Below, in pieces: positions 1-12,299 of a stretch of 64,000 nt of DNA. Source of the stretch: Onthophagus taurus (taxonomy: Eukaryota; Arthropoda; Insecta; Coleoptera; Scarabaeidae). The position numbers and the translations under genes are program-made. The stretch covers positions 16,251,501 to 16,315,500 of the forward strand of contig NC_091966.1 of NCBI RefSeq assembly GCF_036711975.1. Reading direction: 5' to 3'. The notes below the pieces were generated by a model that did not search any database, was not told the origin of the DNA, and was given only the letters and a program-made list of their open reading frames with translations. Numbering within the stretch: the stretch's first letter is position 1; each line of letters begins with the position of its first letter.

Positions 1-1190
1 TATCGAAAATAACCACGGAAATAGATTAAAACATCTCGCAGAAAAGGAATGACTAATGGTGATGGGCCCAGAAGAGCCCACGCACATTCACCCATCAAAT
101 AAGTCAGTAGACGTACTCAACATAGCAGTTGTCAAAAACTTAAAGCACCAAACTACGTTAAAAACAATAAACGAAGCCTCGTCCGACCATTACCCAGTTC
201 TCATTCATTCAAGAAACGCAAGAAATAAAAATAGTCAACTGGGAAAAGTACTAATTGTAAGTTGCAATAAAAACCAAGATTGATTGAGGTTTAATCCACT
301 CGACAGACGAACTGGAACACACTATTACAGACCTAGAGGAAAGAATAACTGAAGCCCTAAATTAGACCACACAGATGAAAACAATAGATCCAAAAAACAT
401 GCAACTTTTAGCCGAAGTAAAGAAAAAACTAAATGAGAAAAGAAAAATCAAAAAAGAATACGTAAGAACTATACATCCAACGAAATATACTAATATAAAC
501 TAATAAAAATATACTAACGAAATATACTGATGTAGACGGGATAACAAAATCGTCGAACTAAACTCGGAAGAACTTTCCTCTTGGAAAATGACTTCAATAT
601 TCACGGGCAAAACAAGCAAACCAAAAATCCCACCACTCAAAACAGAATTCGCAAAAGCACTAAAAAGCCCAAACCAAACAGCAACACAAACAAAATACGA
701 AGAATTTCACAACCACATAAAAAACTCACACAAACTAGACGACGAAGAAGACCAAAAAGAAATAGAACCAGTTACTACAGACGAGATAAAAGAAATAATA
801 AAAAGCTTAAAAAAAAAGAAAAGCCCCAGGAAGAGAAGGGGTCACAAACGAAGCCCTAAAGCATCTTTCAACCGAAGCTACAGAAGAAATCACAAAAATT
901 GGAAACGCAATAATTAATCTGGAATACTTCCCCGAAATCTGGAAAGCAGTAATAATAGTACGCAAGAAAAACAAACCAAAAATGAAACAAGTTCATACCG
1001 GCCAATCAGAATTCTACCTTCAATAAGCAAAGTCATCGAAAAAACCCTACAGAAAATCATATACATATCAGATATATCGACCGACAAAGCCGCTATAGCA
1101 CAATTCACAGATGACACAGCAATCTTAACTTCAGGAAGAATGAAATCAGCAATAGTTAAAAAACACCAACAAACAACAGACCAAGAATAA
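1..1190 (+). pseudogene. Jockey-like non-LTR retrotransposon remnant
   Basis: Broken frames on + read as a jockey-type LINE in the normal order. At 20-280 there is an endonuclease-like stretch containing GPEEPTHIHPSNKSVDVL and SSDHYPVLIHS, which matches the region before the conserved SDH of the apurinic endonuclease domain. At 590-920 there is a linker with EEDQKEIEPVTTDEIKEII followed by the start of the reverse transcriptase. At about 1105-1190 a degraded F-x-DDT motif (FTDDTAILTSGRMKSAI) marks RT motif C. Stop codons, frameshifts and internal deletions make it inactive, and the left end lies outside the window. The family call rests on motif order and wording recognised by eye; the clade within the non-LTR elements is uncertain. 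Confidence 0.75.
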
Positions 1191-1199
1191 GTTATTCCC

Positions 1200-1850
1200 A
1201 TTCGTGTGATCTCTGGGAATTATACCCCAAGAATTCGTTCTCCGAAGTACTCTTCCAAAACTTCAACCACTCTCTTTGTCTGATGAGATTTTGATAAGAC
1301 TGATGAGAAATCTCACTTTGGGTAATAGAGATGAAATTATTTTCTGAAATTTTACCGTTTTATACAATACAAAAGATCACTTGGTATTCTTATCTTCAGT
1401 TTTCCGACGTGATGATGGTGAAAGCTTTTGAGTTGTTGTGGATGTTAAGTCTACCTTCATGCTTTTCATATAACTCTTCAATTTCTATCTTAACGGTTAG
1501 AATCAGGAGATGTCTATGTATAGGGATAATTTACTATGTTTCATAACACTTTATTCTGGAATTTTTCAAAATATTTGATGTTCAAGTCACTGGCATAGCT
1601 CCAAAGCTGGATGCCGTAGTGCCATATTGATTTCAGGATCTGATTGTAAGGCAGTAGTTTGTTGGGGATTGAAAGTTTAGAGTTCCTTCCCATCAACTAA
1701 TAGAGCTGTCTGCATTTTAGGGCTAATTCTGTTCTTCTTTTAATTACAATCTTTCCATCTAATTTTGGTGTCCAGAGTCATGCCCAGATAGCTTTCTTCT
1801 GATATAAAAACAAAATCTCCGAAAAGCGTTGTATATTGTAACTCATAACA
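1200..1850 (-). pseudogene. Jockey-like LINE 3' region, opposite strand
   Basis: Reading the minus strand from about 1800 gives SYLGMTLDTKIRWKDCN, then KLLPYNQILKSIWHYGIQLW. This is the segment following the reverse transcriptase palm in jockey-type LINEs (Y-L-G-M-x-L-D, then a W-x-Y-G-I-Q-L-W block). The tail toward 1330 still shows weak similarity to the C-terminal region of such ORFs. Stops and frameshifts interrupt it. It converges with the plus-strand LINE remnant ending near 1190, so two independent insertions meet here. Confidence 0.65.
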
Positions 1851-1859
1851 ATGTTATTG

Positions 1860-4240
1860 AAATAGTGTGGTAAAAAATATGCCTTCAAAGCTTATTATAG
1901 TAAGAAGTTGAGTAAGATTCCTAAAGTGGTTCTTAATTATGACAAAAGAATTTGTGGTGTTGATAGAAGTGATAGAATAGTTCCTGACATACAAGTTACA
2001 AGAATTGGATGATGAAGTGATATAAGAAAACATTTCACTTCAAACGTTATTTACTTGAATTCTTACATATTGTATAAAAAATATAACTTATAATAATAAA
2101 TTATTGAAAAATACGAGAGTTAGCAACAAGTACGGTTTTGTACCAACTACTCCATCAGATGCTAATTTACTAACAATAAAAATATGTACATTTCTTCAAA
2201 ATGTATTGGTGAGACTAGTTACTTGTAGTCGACCTGCGAAGCGAATTTGATAAATTATTCTTGTCTATGAAGATTCTTATAACGCAGTAATTTTTAAGTT
2301 TTCAATAGTAATATTTTCTTCAAAAACGCATTATTAATTTTGTAACATATATAATAAAAATGTAACCGGTATGCAACTACGTTTCACTGCAAGTACTTGG
2401 CGCCGAAATATTTTAAGAAGGTTTTTTGTCACCATTTAAAATATTGGTGGCGAAAAAAGGGCAACGATCACGTGCTTTTTTGAAAATCACAGAATCTCTA
2501 CCGTAGTTGTTTTTACCATATAAGGATCTATATTTAGCATCACGAATTTCTGGAATTTTTAAATCGTGATTGTTAGGTGAAATAGAGAGCAGGAGTAGTA
2601 TCAAATTTCAAAGTTCTGTTAAAATAAATATGTTAAAATAAGACGAACCCTGCCAACGGTAAAACCATTCATAGACCTCCAAATCGCACCTTTTACCAGA
2701 TGTAGATTTAAATTGCTTTCATTATTGGCAGAAAGTGAAAATATAATCTTTATCAAAAAAGAAAAATTTTCGTCTGTTGCTTACGAAGTCTGGAAAATGC
2801 TTAAATGTTCTAAAAACGTTTCTACCTCCTATACTAGCTGATACAATAAACCACATTAAATGTCTATAGCATCATTTTTCCAAGATTGATATTGAAGACT
2901 GCTATTGAAAGTTTGAAATTATGTTTAGTTATGTTTTGTATTAGATATGTTTAAGCTATATTTATAATACACTATGTTAAATGTATTAATTCTTTCATAA
3001 TATTTTTAATGTTTTGCATATTATTGATAAAAACAATTTATTTCCAAGTATACCTTCCCTTCTTTAGTTTTCTTTGAGATAAATACTGTACACAATTAAT
3101 CATCTTGTAACTTTTTCAAAACTAACAATTATCTACCATCTACTAAGTCACTAGAGAGAATGGAGTTTATGGTTATATTTTAGTTTATCTGAGGCCGATT
3201 TTGTTACTCTTGAAATTACAAATTAGTATTTATCAGATAAAATGAATATAATTGCCAAATTGTTATTTGAAAAATATACTGAACTACGCCATAAAAATAA
3301 TATGCGACTAACGTTTTTTTATTTTATAGCTAATATATCTTAGATTTATTCAAAACTAATGCCTTAAGAAATAAAATTAAAACTAGAAACTTATACTGTG
3401 AATCTATTACAAAACTTTTTGATGTTGTGGAAGCCACGTGGCAACCGTCATTATGAACAAGAAGGTGAGAAAATTGACAATAATAACAATTTTGCAGTAC
3501 TAAATTCACTAATTAAAGTGAAAAAATCCTTCATTGAGTCTAGTAATAACTTGCATATTCGGGTTAATTCTATACTATCCACTCTGTTGATGTTATTCTT
3601 ATGCGAATAAATTTCTATAGCCTCTCAGAACATTCTCACAATTAAGTTAACAAGTTGACTTCATATCATGTCTTTCGTCTTCTGCTTCTCCTTTTTTTTT
3701 GCTTATTGGATCTCCTTTGGGATATAACTATTCCTCTGGAATATGTTTTTTAGAAGTTGTTCTTCATTCTTCAAATTTGATTACTGAAGAAATTCAAACA
3801 AGAAATTAAAAAGAATTCAGGAAATGACAAATTGGGTGGACACAAAAAAAGTCAAAAATTTTAGCTAGGGCATCAGTGATGTGTGCAAGTCATATCAATC
3901 AGTAGAAGAGCAACATTAGTAGAGAACCATTAGTAGGCATAGGTAAGCAGATAAAGCCTCTTAATCCTTTGATAATACCTTTGTCAGCTGGAACTACGAC
4001 AAACAAAGGTTCGTGTTTTTTTCTTAAATCATTTAAACAGATTGCATCTAATGATAATGGCATCATGCGATGAGAACAAACCAGTTGGCTACTATTCCTT
4101 GATGTGTTAGTGACCAGAGCAACAATGGGTAACTCTAGCTAGTTCCATCACGCCACCTCTCACACCAGTAGATGTCTATAATTCGCATTCGTTTTCAAAG
4201 ATGTAACGAGGTTTTGCAACAGGGAAAATTTGAAATATTC
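1860..4240. other. AT-rich gene-free stretch
   Basis: I see no recognisable gene, RNA or transposon here. Open frames at 2413-2604 (-) and 3398-3610 (+) are short, lysine/asparagine rich and show no family motif. Composition is strongly AT-rich apart from 3880-4200. Confidence 0.5.
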
Positions 4241-4450
4241 AGAACCCAGTTATACACCGAGAGGCGTCAAACGGGCCAGCAAGGAGATGAAGCAACAGAC
4301 ATTAACTTGTCAATTAGTTAACTTATTAACTTCATCTTCTCTTTGTTTCAGGTGTAACGGAACGAATAGCCAGGCGATTGACATTAATGGTCCATGAGAC
4401 CTGGCGTCTTATTTCTTATTTAGACACCGACTTTTATCAATGTTTAACTA
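4240..4450. promoter_or_regulatory. GC-richer unique island, possible enhancer
   Basis: High-complexity sequence with several TTAA/ATTA homeodomain-type cores and no open coding frame or transposon signature. It is the first of a group of such islands upstream of the LMX1-type gene. Regulatory function is inferred only from composition and position. Confidence 0.2.
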
Positions 4451-4639
4451 CAACTTGTAATTTTTCAGGAAAATGTACTGAAATGCAATGCAATACGATA
4501 TCAATAACATTTTCAAGCCATGAATAAAAATAAATGAGGATGTAATAAATAATGGATAACCACAACGCATTTCTTATGACTTATGAATTTAATATTGTCA
4601 AATAACCAATATCCATTCCTTCTTTGTCCATCACTGGTA

Positions 4640-4925
4640 CACATAGATCGTTCTTATCGGCAGCCGTTTATTAATGCTTTCGTGACGTGAACGAGGGGTT
4701 TGAGCCAGCGGGTGGTCCCCGGTATTAACTGTAGGCAGGCGTCAGACACGCGCGGCTTTCAGCTATAATCCGTTCGTCAACAGGATGCGCCCCTGTAAGG
4801 ATTAGCCCCCCGCAGAACGTGTTTATATCGCCGACATAAAAGTTCGGCCCGCTCGCGGATGCGGCATTAACTTATTAAACTGGTACGTCCGTTCGTCCAA
4901 TAAAGCCAACGTCAATCCTAAATGT
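4640..4925. promoter_or_regulatory. GC-rich unique island, candidate conserved regulatory element
   Basis: A block of unusually GC-rich, high-complexity DNA in an AT-rich background. It holds homeodomain-type cores (GGATTAG, TATTAA, CATTAA) and no open frame. There is no inverted repeat or transposon-like end. Such islands in insect genomes are often conserved non-coding elements near developmental regulators. The nearest such gene here is the LMX1-type gene 27 kb downstream, but the target could lie outside the window. Confidence 0.3.
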
Positions 4926-5059
4926 CAATCCAAAAACTCTGTTTTTTAAATCATTAGTTTTTTATCAATAAAACCGGAATCATTTATTAAAATTTTATTT
5001 CATGATACAAATTTTAAATTCTCAAGAGTGAAAATCGTTTGATTTTAAAATGATTTTGT

Positions 5060-5310
5060 CGTGTTTTGTTACAAAAGAACAAATCGATGGGAGATATTGA
5101 GGCGATCAACCGAACAACCCTATTTGCCTTAGATAAAGTAAGATGCACACGTGTAGAGCGCCGCTATCGACACACGACACTAACTTCACCTGTGACTAGC
5201 GTTTGAGATTCCCACGAGATAACCTAGTCATATGGAACTAATCTCCATAGACAGGTACTTAAACCGGGGTGTTGGTCGGAAGACTACAATGATACTATCT
5301 ACTATACTAC
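5060..5310. promoter_or_regulatory. GC-richer unique island, candidate regulatory element
   Basis: Continuation of the island group after an AT-rich gap. It contains CACGTG-like and CACCTG E-box type cores and no coding frame. The regulatory role is inferred. Confidence 0.22.
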
Positions 5311-5519
5311 ACACTTAAGTAGTTGTTTTTACAATCTTTTATTTTAGTTTCAATAGGTTTCCTAATAAACATATCGAATAAATTGAAATACTCGATCATT
5401 GTTATTGTGCGTTGATAGTAAATAATTAAAAAATATGACCTATTATAGCTCTGTCTACCATATGGAGTATTAAATCAGTCAAAAATTTTTTTTATTGTCC
5501 GAGGCTTGCAAACAGTTAT

Positions 5520-6085
5520 ACTGAATATGGTTATCGCGTTATCGGCGTTATTTTCATTTCCGTTCGCATAAATCATAATAACAATCTAATAAAGAGATCG
5601 ACCGGGGCTCAAGTAAATAAACGTCAATTATTTTATTAATAACGCCCGTTGACAAATTTAATAAAGCATATGTGTCGTGGGCAAGATACGCGCAAGGAAG
5701 TATGTCACTCATTCGAACTACTACTTAGTTAAACAAACACTTAACAAATTTTGATATAACTTATTTACACATAGGTGATTTGTATGTATTGGAGTATTGT
5801 AAGTATTCACGTCTTATTAATGTTTCATGTACTGAAACACAAGATTTTCAATATTTGGTCTGATGAAAAGTAAAATGATAGCGATTGAGCTGAAATTTAA
5901 TAAAGCTTTAAATAATAAGGAACTTTACTTTCATGTCTAATATCATGGATCTCATCGGCATATCATCGTGTCAATGTAACGTGCGTTATAACTTGGAATC
6001 TCTTCATAACGTCCATTCAACTGCACATAATAGGTAATCTCAGCGACGTTAATTGCAGGTGCGCCAAATGTATGCAGCAAAAAGA
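5520..6085. promoter_or_regulatory. Cluster of homeodomain-type sites in unique sequence
   Basis: Two patches (about 5520-5710 and 5930-6080) with many AATAA, TAATAA and ATAAA cores embedded in GC-containing unique sequence, for example around the GACCGGGGCTC block near 5600. No ORF or repeat is seen. The look is that of a developmental enhancer, but this is inference. Confidence 0.22.
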
Positions 6086-6512
6086 ATTAAGAGAAAAATC
6101 AGAAGTATGGTGAAAAAATAAATGTAACGTTATTTTTTAATATAACATATTCAGACATCTTTCACAGCGTACTCAAACTACGAAATTTGAATCGAGGAAA
6201 TAATTCCGTTTAAAGGCAACTTGAACATGACAGTGTATAATAGGGAAACAAAGATCCTGAGATGTGAAGCTTAGGGCTTAACTTATTTTGTCAATTCTCT
6301 TATACGACTTTATTATTTACCAAGTTTCCACTACTTTTTTGAGCTCGAAACGAACCTCGAAAATAATGTAGTCATTATGGTTTAACATTTTCAAATAGAG
6401 GAAGTAAACTTAGACTTGGAGGGAAGTTATGTGAATATACTACAATCAGGAACAATAAGATCACAAAAATAGACTCTGAAGAAGTTTACTGGACTCGATA
6501 CATACAAAACTG

Positions 6513-6694
6513 GTTAATTAAACTTAAATTAGAACTACCACTAGACCTAGAACTAGAAACTTGTCTTTTACGTTACGAGCCGTATGTGTTTTAAAAAAGT
6601 ATTTGACGTTTCGAATGCCATTTTGCAGCCTTCTTCAGAAACAAGTTCGAAGTTCACTTCGAACTTAGTTCTAGTGTTCGTTCTAGTTTAATTA
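6513..6694. repeat. Short inverted-repeat element with hammerhead-like core
   Basis: The block is bracketed by GTTAATTAAACT at 6513 and its complement AGTTTAATTAAC at 6683-6694, and inside these by an AGAACTA/TAGTTCT pair. The middle contains, on the minus strand, a hammerhead-ribozyme-like motif (see the entry at 6590-6645). The AGAACTA...CTAGAACTAGAAAC segment at 6531-6560 recurs almost exactly at 35125-35154, so it belongs to a dispersed family. I infer a Penelope-type or small non-autonomous element. Confidence 0.5.
6590..6645 (-). ncRNA. Hammerhead ribozyme-like motif
   Basis: On the minus strand the core CUGAAGA (6632-6638) is followed by a hairpin-forming stretch (GG.UGC with GCA.UC), then GAAAC (6608-6612) and GUC, then AAAU. 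AAAU can pair with the GUUU just before the core (stem I). ACGU after GAA can form a minimal two-pair stem III, leaving C as the cleavage-site nucleotide. One unpaired A sits between the core and stem II, so it is a near match to a type I hammerhead, not a perfect one. Confidence 0.4.
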
Positions 6695-7139
6695 ACAATG
6701 GCCGCGAAAGCCTTCGTACTTATAAAACTAGTCAGCTTTGGAAAAACATTTTTTTACTATAAGCTTGGGTTGGTAATTGTGTTAATAGTGGTAATTGTGG
6801 GTTGGTATTTCATAAAATTTGGTTTTCTCTCGGATCACTTCTGTCATTGCGTGCTTCATTACACATTACATTGTACCTTCCTCTACAGTGTTTAATTTAC
6901 TAGTGGTGGGTGCGTTGTTTACAAATTCGACTGCATTCCCGATTATTTTAGTCTTCCATCGCAAATATCACGAAAGTCCAGTATTTACGTAGTGTCCATA
7001 ACCAATATAAACATGTTCAGGGTAAGAGAATTATAGAGTTTTGCAACAATGCTTTCAAATAAATCTTGACATTCCACAGAAAAATATCTATCAAAAAACT
7101 ATTAACGCAAAAGGAAATAGAGAAATAAGTACAACGAAT

Positions 7140-8330
7140 AATGAATGGCGAAGGGCACAGTAACTGAAAGGCAGATAACATAGAATCAGAATTGAGTGAA
7201 TCTGCTGATGGAACCCCATTAGATGAAGACATGCCTTAATCTACAAACGATATCCGTAAACCTGCCAAGTCAGCCAAAGAAGTATTACCACACCTATCTA
7301 AACGAACAGCAGTGAGGAATATTATTCATTTGGTACTAACCCGAAAGGAAAAGTAAAGAATTCCTCTGCTATAAGCGGACACTTCTTGCATGCGGATGTT
7401 ATATTAGATATTATTATCCCCGAAATTCGACACGAATGCAGAAATTACTAGGTAGGCCTAGAAATATTCTAGTCAAGCTAATATATCTCAAATATCAAAG
7501 AATGCTCTCCTTCCAATTTTAATACTTTCTGCAGCAAAGAAAGATAACCATTTGGTCACAAAACGTATGCTAGAGGATGGTTCATTTTATAAGGGGTGTA
7601 TGAGTACTGAACGTTTTTCACTTTTGTTAAACTGAGATTCGATGATAGGAAAACTAGGCAAGAAAGAAAGATGCAGGATCCATTCGCACATATTTGAGCA
7701 ATATGGAACATTTTTGATGTGCAAAACATCTTATACGCCATCATCGTATCTTACTATGGACGAGCAACTTTTGGGTTGCTTCCATGGTACTAACAAAGAT
7801 GTTACCATGGATAACTGGTTTACATCTGTTAGCTTGGCTGACGAATTGTTGAACAATTTTTACAGACTCTATTATAGGAAGGTGGCATAAAAACAAAAGA
7901 GAGATTCCCCCGAATTATTAAATGTAAGGGGTAGACAACCAAATATGTCTATATTTTGTTTTGATCAAAAAAAGACCCTCTTATCTTACATGTCAAAGAA
8001 ACAAAAAGTAGTTTCACTTCTTTCTGCAGTACACGAAGGGCCAGAATTATCAAAGATGAATAATAAGCCAGCAATTGTTCAAAATTATAATGTAACAAAA
8101 GATGGTGTAGATACCTTTGATCAAATGTAGTCTAATATGAATTGTTAATATCAATTTGTTGAGAGAATAACAAAAAGATGGATTAATATCCCAAAGATAT
8201 ATAGCAACGATGCAGAATCTGAACCTGAAAACATGAAACGAAAATTTTGTTTCTACTGCTCAAGTATGACCACCACATACCGCAAACAGTGCGAATATGC
8301 TATTTGTAGTGAATAGAGAGGCAATAACAA
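7140..8330 (+). pseudogene. Decayed piggyBac transposase
   Basis: Fragments in different frames follow the order of a piggyBac transposase. An acidic N-terminal end (ESADGTPLDEDMP) is at about 7195-7235. A block with HIFEQYGTF and YLTMDEQLLGC at 7680-7780 includes the first catalytic Asp. KDVTMDNWFTSVSLADELL at 7795-7850 covers the second. SAVHEGPELSKMNNKPAIV and the TKDGVDTFDQM segment near 8095-8130 give the third catalytic region. A C-terminal cysteine block (KFCFYCSS...YRKQCEYAIC) is at about 8240-8320. In-frame stops and shifts make it dead. It is clearly older than, and different in sequence from, the intact piggyBac at 60525. Confidence 0.85.
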
Positions 8331-8339
8331 ACATTTTTT

Positions 8340-10740
8340 GTGAAAAGTGTTTTTTGTTTTAGCCGTAAAATTTAAAATAGTCCAGTATTAACGTTCATAG
8401 AAAACAGTCCAGGGATCTAGGTTAACTTAAGATACCTTTACTTCGGATTATAAAATAATAAAACTATAGCTTTTTTATATCAGAAATAAAACAAAATTGG
8501 AATAATTTACAACCAATTTCGGGAGTCATTATTTGTCAATCTCTGAAAAGATCCTATCCTGTTATTCCACTATATTCTATAACTTATACTTGCTCTTTAA
8601 TTTATCTATTTTATTTCTATGTAATTAATAATAAGCAAGTAATAGATAGCGTCCAGAGTACGCTCAAGAGTAGATAACCAAATTGTACTGATTACCTCCT
8701 TATGAATTTTTGTCATTCTGACGAAAATTTGAAACATTTGTGGAAACAATATTAATTTCGTTTGAAGAATCCTTTGCAGCTGGTATTTTTAAAGTTGTTC
8801 TTAGACTTTCTATGTGATGGAGGTAAGTTAAGGTGAGTCTTATCATGTGCGAAAGACAGATATCTCGAGGTAGAATTTTGTAATCGGGTGTAAATCTAAT
8901 CTTCTTAAATATCCCGTATATCTTTGTAACATTTTGGTATATGAAATAACATTGTTATACCTTCATGTAATAAAAATGCATGTTTATTAAGTATTTATTA
9001 ATTAAATATATGAAAAATATGCAATAAAAAATCAAATTACACGAATAATTAATCTACTAAAAATATTAAACCATCAACAAAGTTAACATATCCCTCCAAA
9101 AGGTGCTTAGATTCTTTTTATATAATTTTTGAGGATTTAATGAACAATAAAAAAAAGTAGGGTTGGATTGGTAAAAGGTTGGAAGTCGTAACTCCAACTT
9201 TTTAAAAAATTTTCACAACTCATTCACGGATAATAAAGGATAGTCAATTATTGCCGTGGAGAAGATAACGACGATAAAATTCCTCTGTGCCAAATTGCTA
9301 CATATATGTAGTTTTGAGTAATATACTACATACAAAGTTATAAGTAATTTGTAAGAGTAGTAACATGATTTCAACACAGTTAACTTTAATAATTACGGAA
9401 TGAACTTTAAACAACCATAACGATAAGGTTTATGAAAATAAAAGGAAGATGAGATGAGGGGAAGTTTACAGCAGTACTTAAAGTGTTTGCACTAGCGTTT
9501 ACGAAGTCTAGTAAAAAATGACTTCCATTTCCTCACACGTATGATCTGGATTTCTCAGTGAAGACAACTGGCATCGTTCTGAATCATTTAATCAATTGCA
9601 ATGCAATGCTACAAATCATCCTATCGAACTTCACATTTTTTCAGTATCTTAATAACGTCTTGCAAACGTCAAAAAAACAATTTTGTCGATGATTTCGACA
9701 TAAAGTAAGGAATCTGCCAAATCAAATAAAACATGATGAATTGCTCGGCATTCATATCATTCTTCAATGACTACGTCTCAAACAAATGAGATAATCCAGA
9801 AATAAAAAAGGAGTTATTTCGCAATGTATTTTTCTGAGAATCTTTGAAATTAATCTTCACCTGAATAGAAATTAGCAAACCGATTTGAATTCAAATTCGA
9901 CACAGATTTTAATTCATTGTTGGCCTTTTCATAAAACTTCATCTGATAGCTAAAAGATATGTGCGATGAATTGGTTGTAATTGTCTATAACTTATACTCT
10001 GGACTAAAGGCTCAAAAACGATAATGATGGAATCAAATTGCATGCAATTTATAATATGCAATTAATAATCAGTGCACCGATTATTAATAAGTTATATGGT
10101 AACAGGTAGTACATCCCAAAAGATCTACTGTCTAAATTTTAGTCGTTCTGGTCTTGTTGCAATGCTTTTTAATCATCTTTAGACATGTTGCTTGAAGGTT
10201 CCAAAGAAATTCTCTTTTTAGTCGATTCGATAAGAAAATCAAACAACATAGAAATGATAGGTTTTGAAAAACAGACTGTAAATCCTAAGGACATTGATAC
10301 TTCTAATAAATCTTTGAGAGTCTTTGCCACTGTTGAGAGTCTCAACTACCTGAATGCTCGAATCTTTATCAAAAAAATCAGAAACAAAACTGTTTTCGGG
10401 AAAATTATCTAAGAGAATTGGTGCATATAACATATTATTGTTAGAACAATTACGTAAATTTGTTCTAAGCAAGCTCATTGAGTTACAAAACAATTTGCAA
10501 ACATTTTTTTTTACATTTTTCAAATACATAAAAAAATAAATTTCTTTCTCTTAATCAACTATTACACTCATTATAAATTTTTATGTATAATAGTATTTTC
10601 TTATAAATCTATGGGAATCAACCAATTCTAAATTCCCAATCCTCTCGATACCTCTTTCTTTTTATTATCACCAGATTTTCCTGATTCCCCTTTTCCAAAA
10701 CTCACCACACACCACGTAGTGACTATTTAACTACTGATTC
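8340..10740. other. Gene-free AT-rich stretch
   Basis: No recognisable gene or transposon. Overlapping frames at 10185-10539 on both strands have no family resemblance. A possible mini-exon with good splice signals at about 8780-8820 has no partner exons and is not called. Confidence 0.45.
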
Positions 10741-10744
10741 ACTG

Positions 10745-11190
10745 GTGCTGATAACCGTTCCCCGAAGGGATCCGGAGCTTAAGGGCCTACTAGGTGTGTG
10801 GGGTAGTATTCATAGGCCCCCGGGGAAGCGACGGTATCGCGTCGAAGCGCCACAGTTTCAATCGGCGTGCCCCCAAAACGGCTACGGCAGGCCCGGCCGG
10901 CGGCAATTTGTAAATAGCCGGGCCACGTGCCGCAAATACCGGAATTGAATGTTTTCTCGCCAGAGACACGTGGCCGAGACTGTTGACTGGTCCCACGCAC
11001 CGTCGGATATTGCTAATATGCGGGGGGCGCGCACGATAGAGATTCGGGGTCGTCCCTTTCCGTTAGAAAGCTCCAACAACTTCGTTTCGAAATCGACACG
11101 TGAACGACAAAGAATTTCAACGCTGATGGAGATTTTTAAAGAACGGGTGGATGAACTTCAAAGAGATGAAAGATTTAAATTTAAATGATT
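10745..11190. promoter_or_regulatory. CpG-rich unique island with paired E-boxes
   Basis: The most GC- and CpG-rich stretch of the left half, sharply bounded by AT-rich DNA. It includes two CACGTG palindromes (near 10923 and 10969) about 45 bp apart. Several frames stay open over 200 bp, which is expected of GC-rich DNA; none shows a domain, a start context or splice sites I trust. I favour a promoter or conserved enhancer over a coding exon. An unrecognised exon at 10949-11188 remains possible. Confidence 0.35.
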
Positions 11191-11379
11191 AAAATTTTAG
11201 TGTAGAAACTACACTGATACAATAATAAATAATAAACTTATACATATATCTTTGCCTTATTAATAGATTAGATATGATTACAAAAATGAAATAATTTAGG
11301 ATATAGAATGATTTTTGATATGTGGTAATAAAAAGGTTAGTCAAAAAGCAATCGAGCATATGCAAAAGTTTATCTTAAC

Positions 11380-12290
11380 CCTGCTGAGAGGAAAAGGGTC
11401 CGAATTTTAATTACGCGACGTGAAGTGTTCGACATCCACTTCAGGATTCAATATTGATATAGCGAGAAGCGGCTCGATTCGAAAAGGGAGATATCAGCCC
11501 CCTATTGTTGGTTCTTACTTCGAATCCCCCCTTTTTGAATAAAAAAAAACGTTCCATCCGCATTCTTCTGATCATTGTTCGAAACCCCGAAAGAGAAACT
11601 AATATTGAAAAAAAAAATTATTGAAAAACATCAGTAAAAGAATTTTTTGTGCTTTAAACCGGTTATTAAGTACGGCGAAGAATTACTTAACATAGATTGA
11701 TTACTTTGCGACAGTGGTAACAATAGATGAATAGACGTCTCATCAGGAGCGATTAAACCAGTAAAGCTGACACCGTTCTGCAGGTTTGCAAACTGAATAA
11801 TTACAAAGGGTAAAGGAGTGGCGACCGGTTGCGGCTAAGGAAGTGCTAAATTCGTAAACAAAGCGTTACAATTTCCCTCTAAAGCCTAACAACCTGTGAA
11901 GTGATTCCGTTCATAAAGTACGACAAAATGCGGCCGCTCTGTTCAGCACTTGTTGAACTAATTTGTCGCATTTGTTCCAAACAAATCTCCAAATCCTATT
12001 ATAAACACTAAGTTTAATTTCAAAATTCTCCAAAAAGTTTGCCTTTGATTGTTTGAAAATCGCTTTGATATCTCGAATCCCACGGGGAAGTTACCATTTG
12101 ACCGTTTACACTTTGATTCTCTATATAAAACACTAATGTTCGTATGGTAGAGTATCGAACAATGGCCTGTGACACGTGACGTAAACAATGAAAGCAGTCT
12201 CGAATGTGCAAAACAAAGTAATCATTCCTGCCTCGCTTTGATGTTAATCCGGGCTTCACCTGTCCGGTGAATCAAATAAAAGAGAGACGG
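11380..12290. promoter_or_regulatory. Long unique high-complexity block, candidate enhancer cluster
   Basis: About 0.9 kb of mixed-composition, repeat-free DNA with many potential transcription-factor cores (TTAATTACG, GATTGATTA, CACGTGACG, GTAATCATT). Boundaries are marked by poly-A/T runs. No coding frame longer than about 80 codons and no transposon signature is seen. Together with 10745-11190 it forms the densest such cluster in the window. Confidence 0.3.
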
Positions 12291-12299
12291 AGAGTTGAT

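Noticed and set aside
8780..8820. Possible mini-exon with TTTGCAG acceptor and GGTAAGT donor
   Set aside because: Only about 14 codons, no neighbouring exons and no recognisable product.
10949..11188. 79-codon frame in the CpG-rich island as a coding exon (looks faintly like a basic helix-loop-helix end)
   Set aside because: No domain fits on inspection, other frames are open too because of GC content, and convincing splice sites are missing.
11500..11560. TTCGAATCCCCC as a tRNA T-arm
   Set aside because: No matching A-box, acceptor stem or anticodon arm on either strand.
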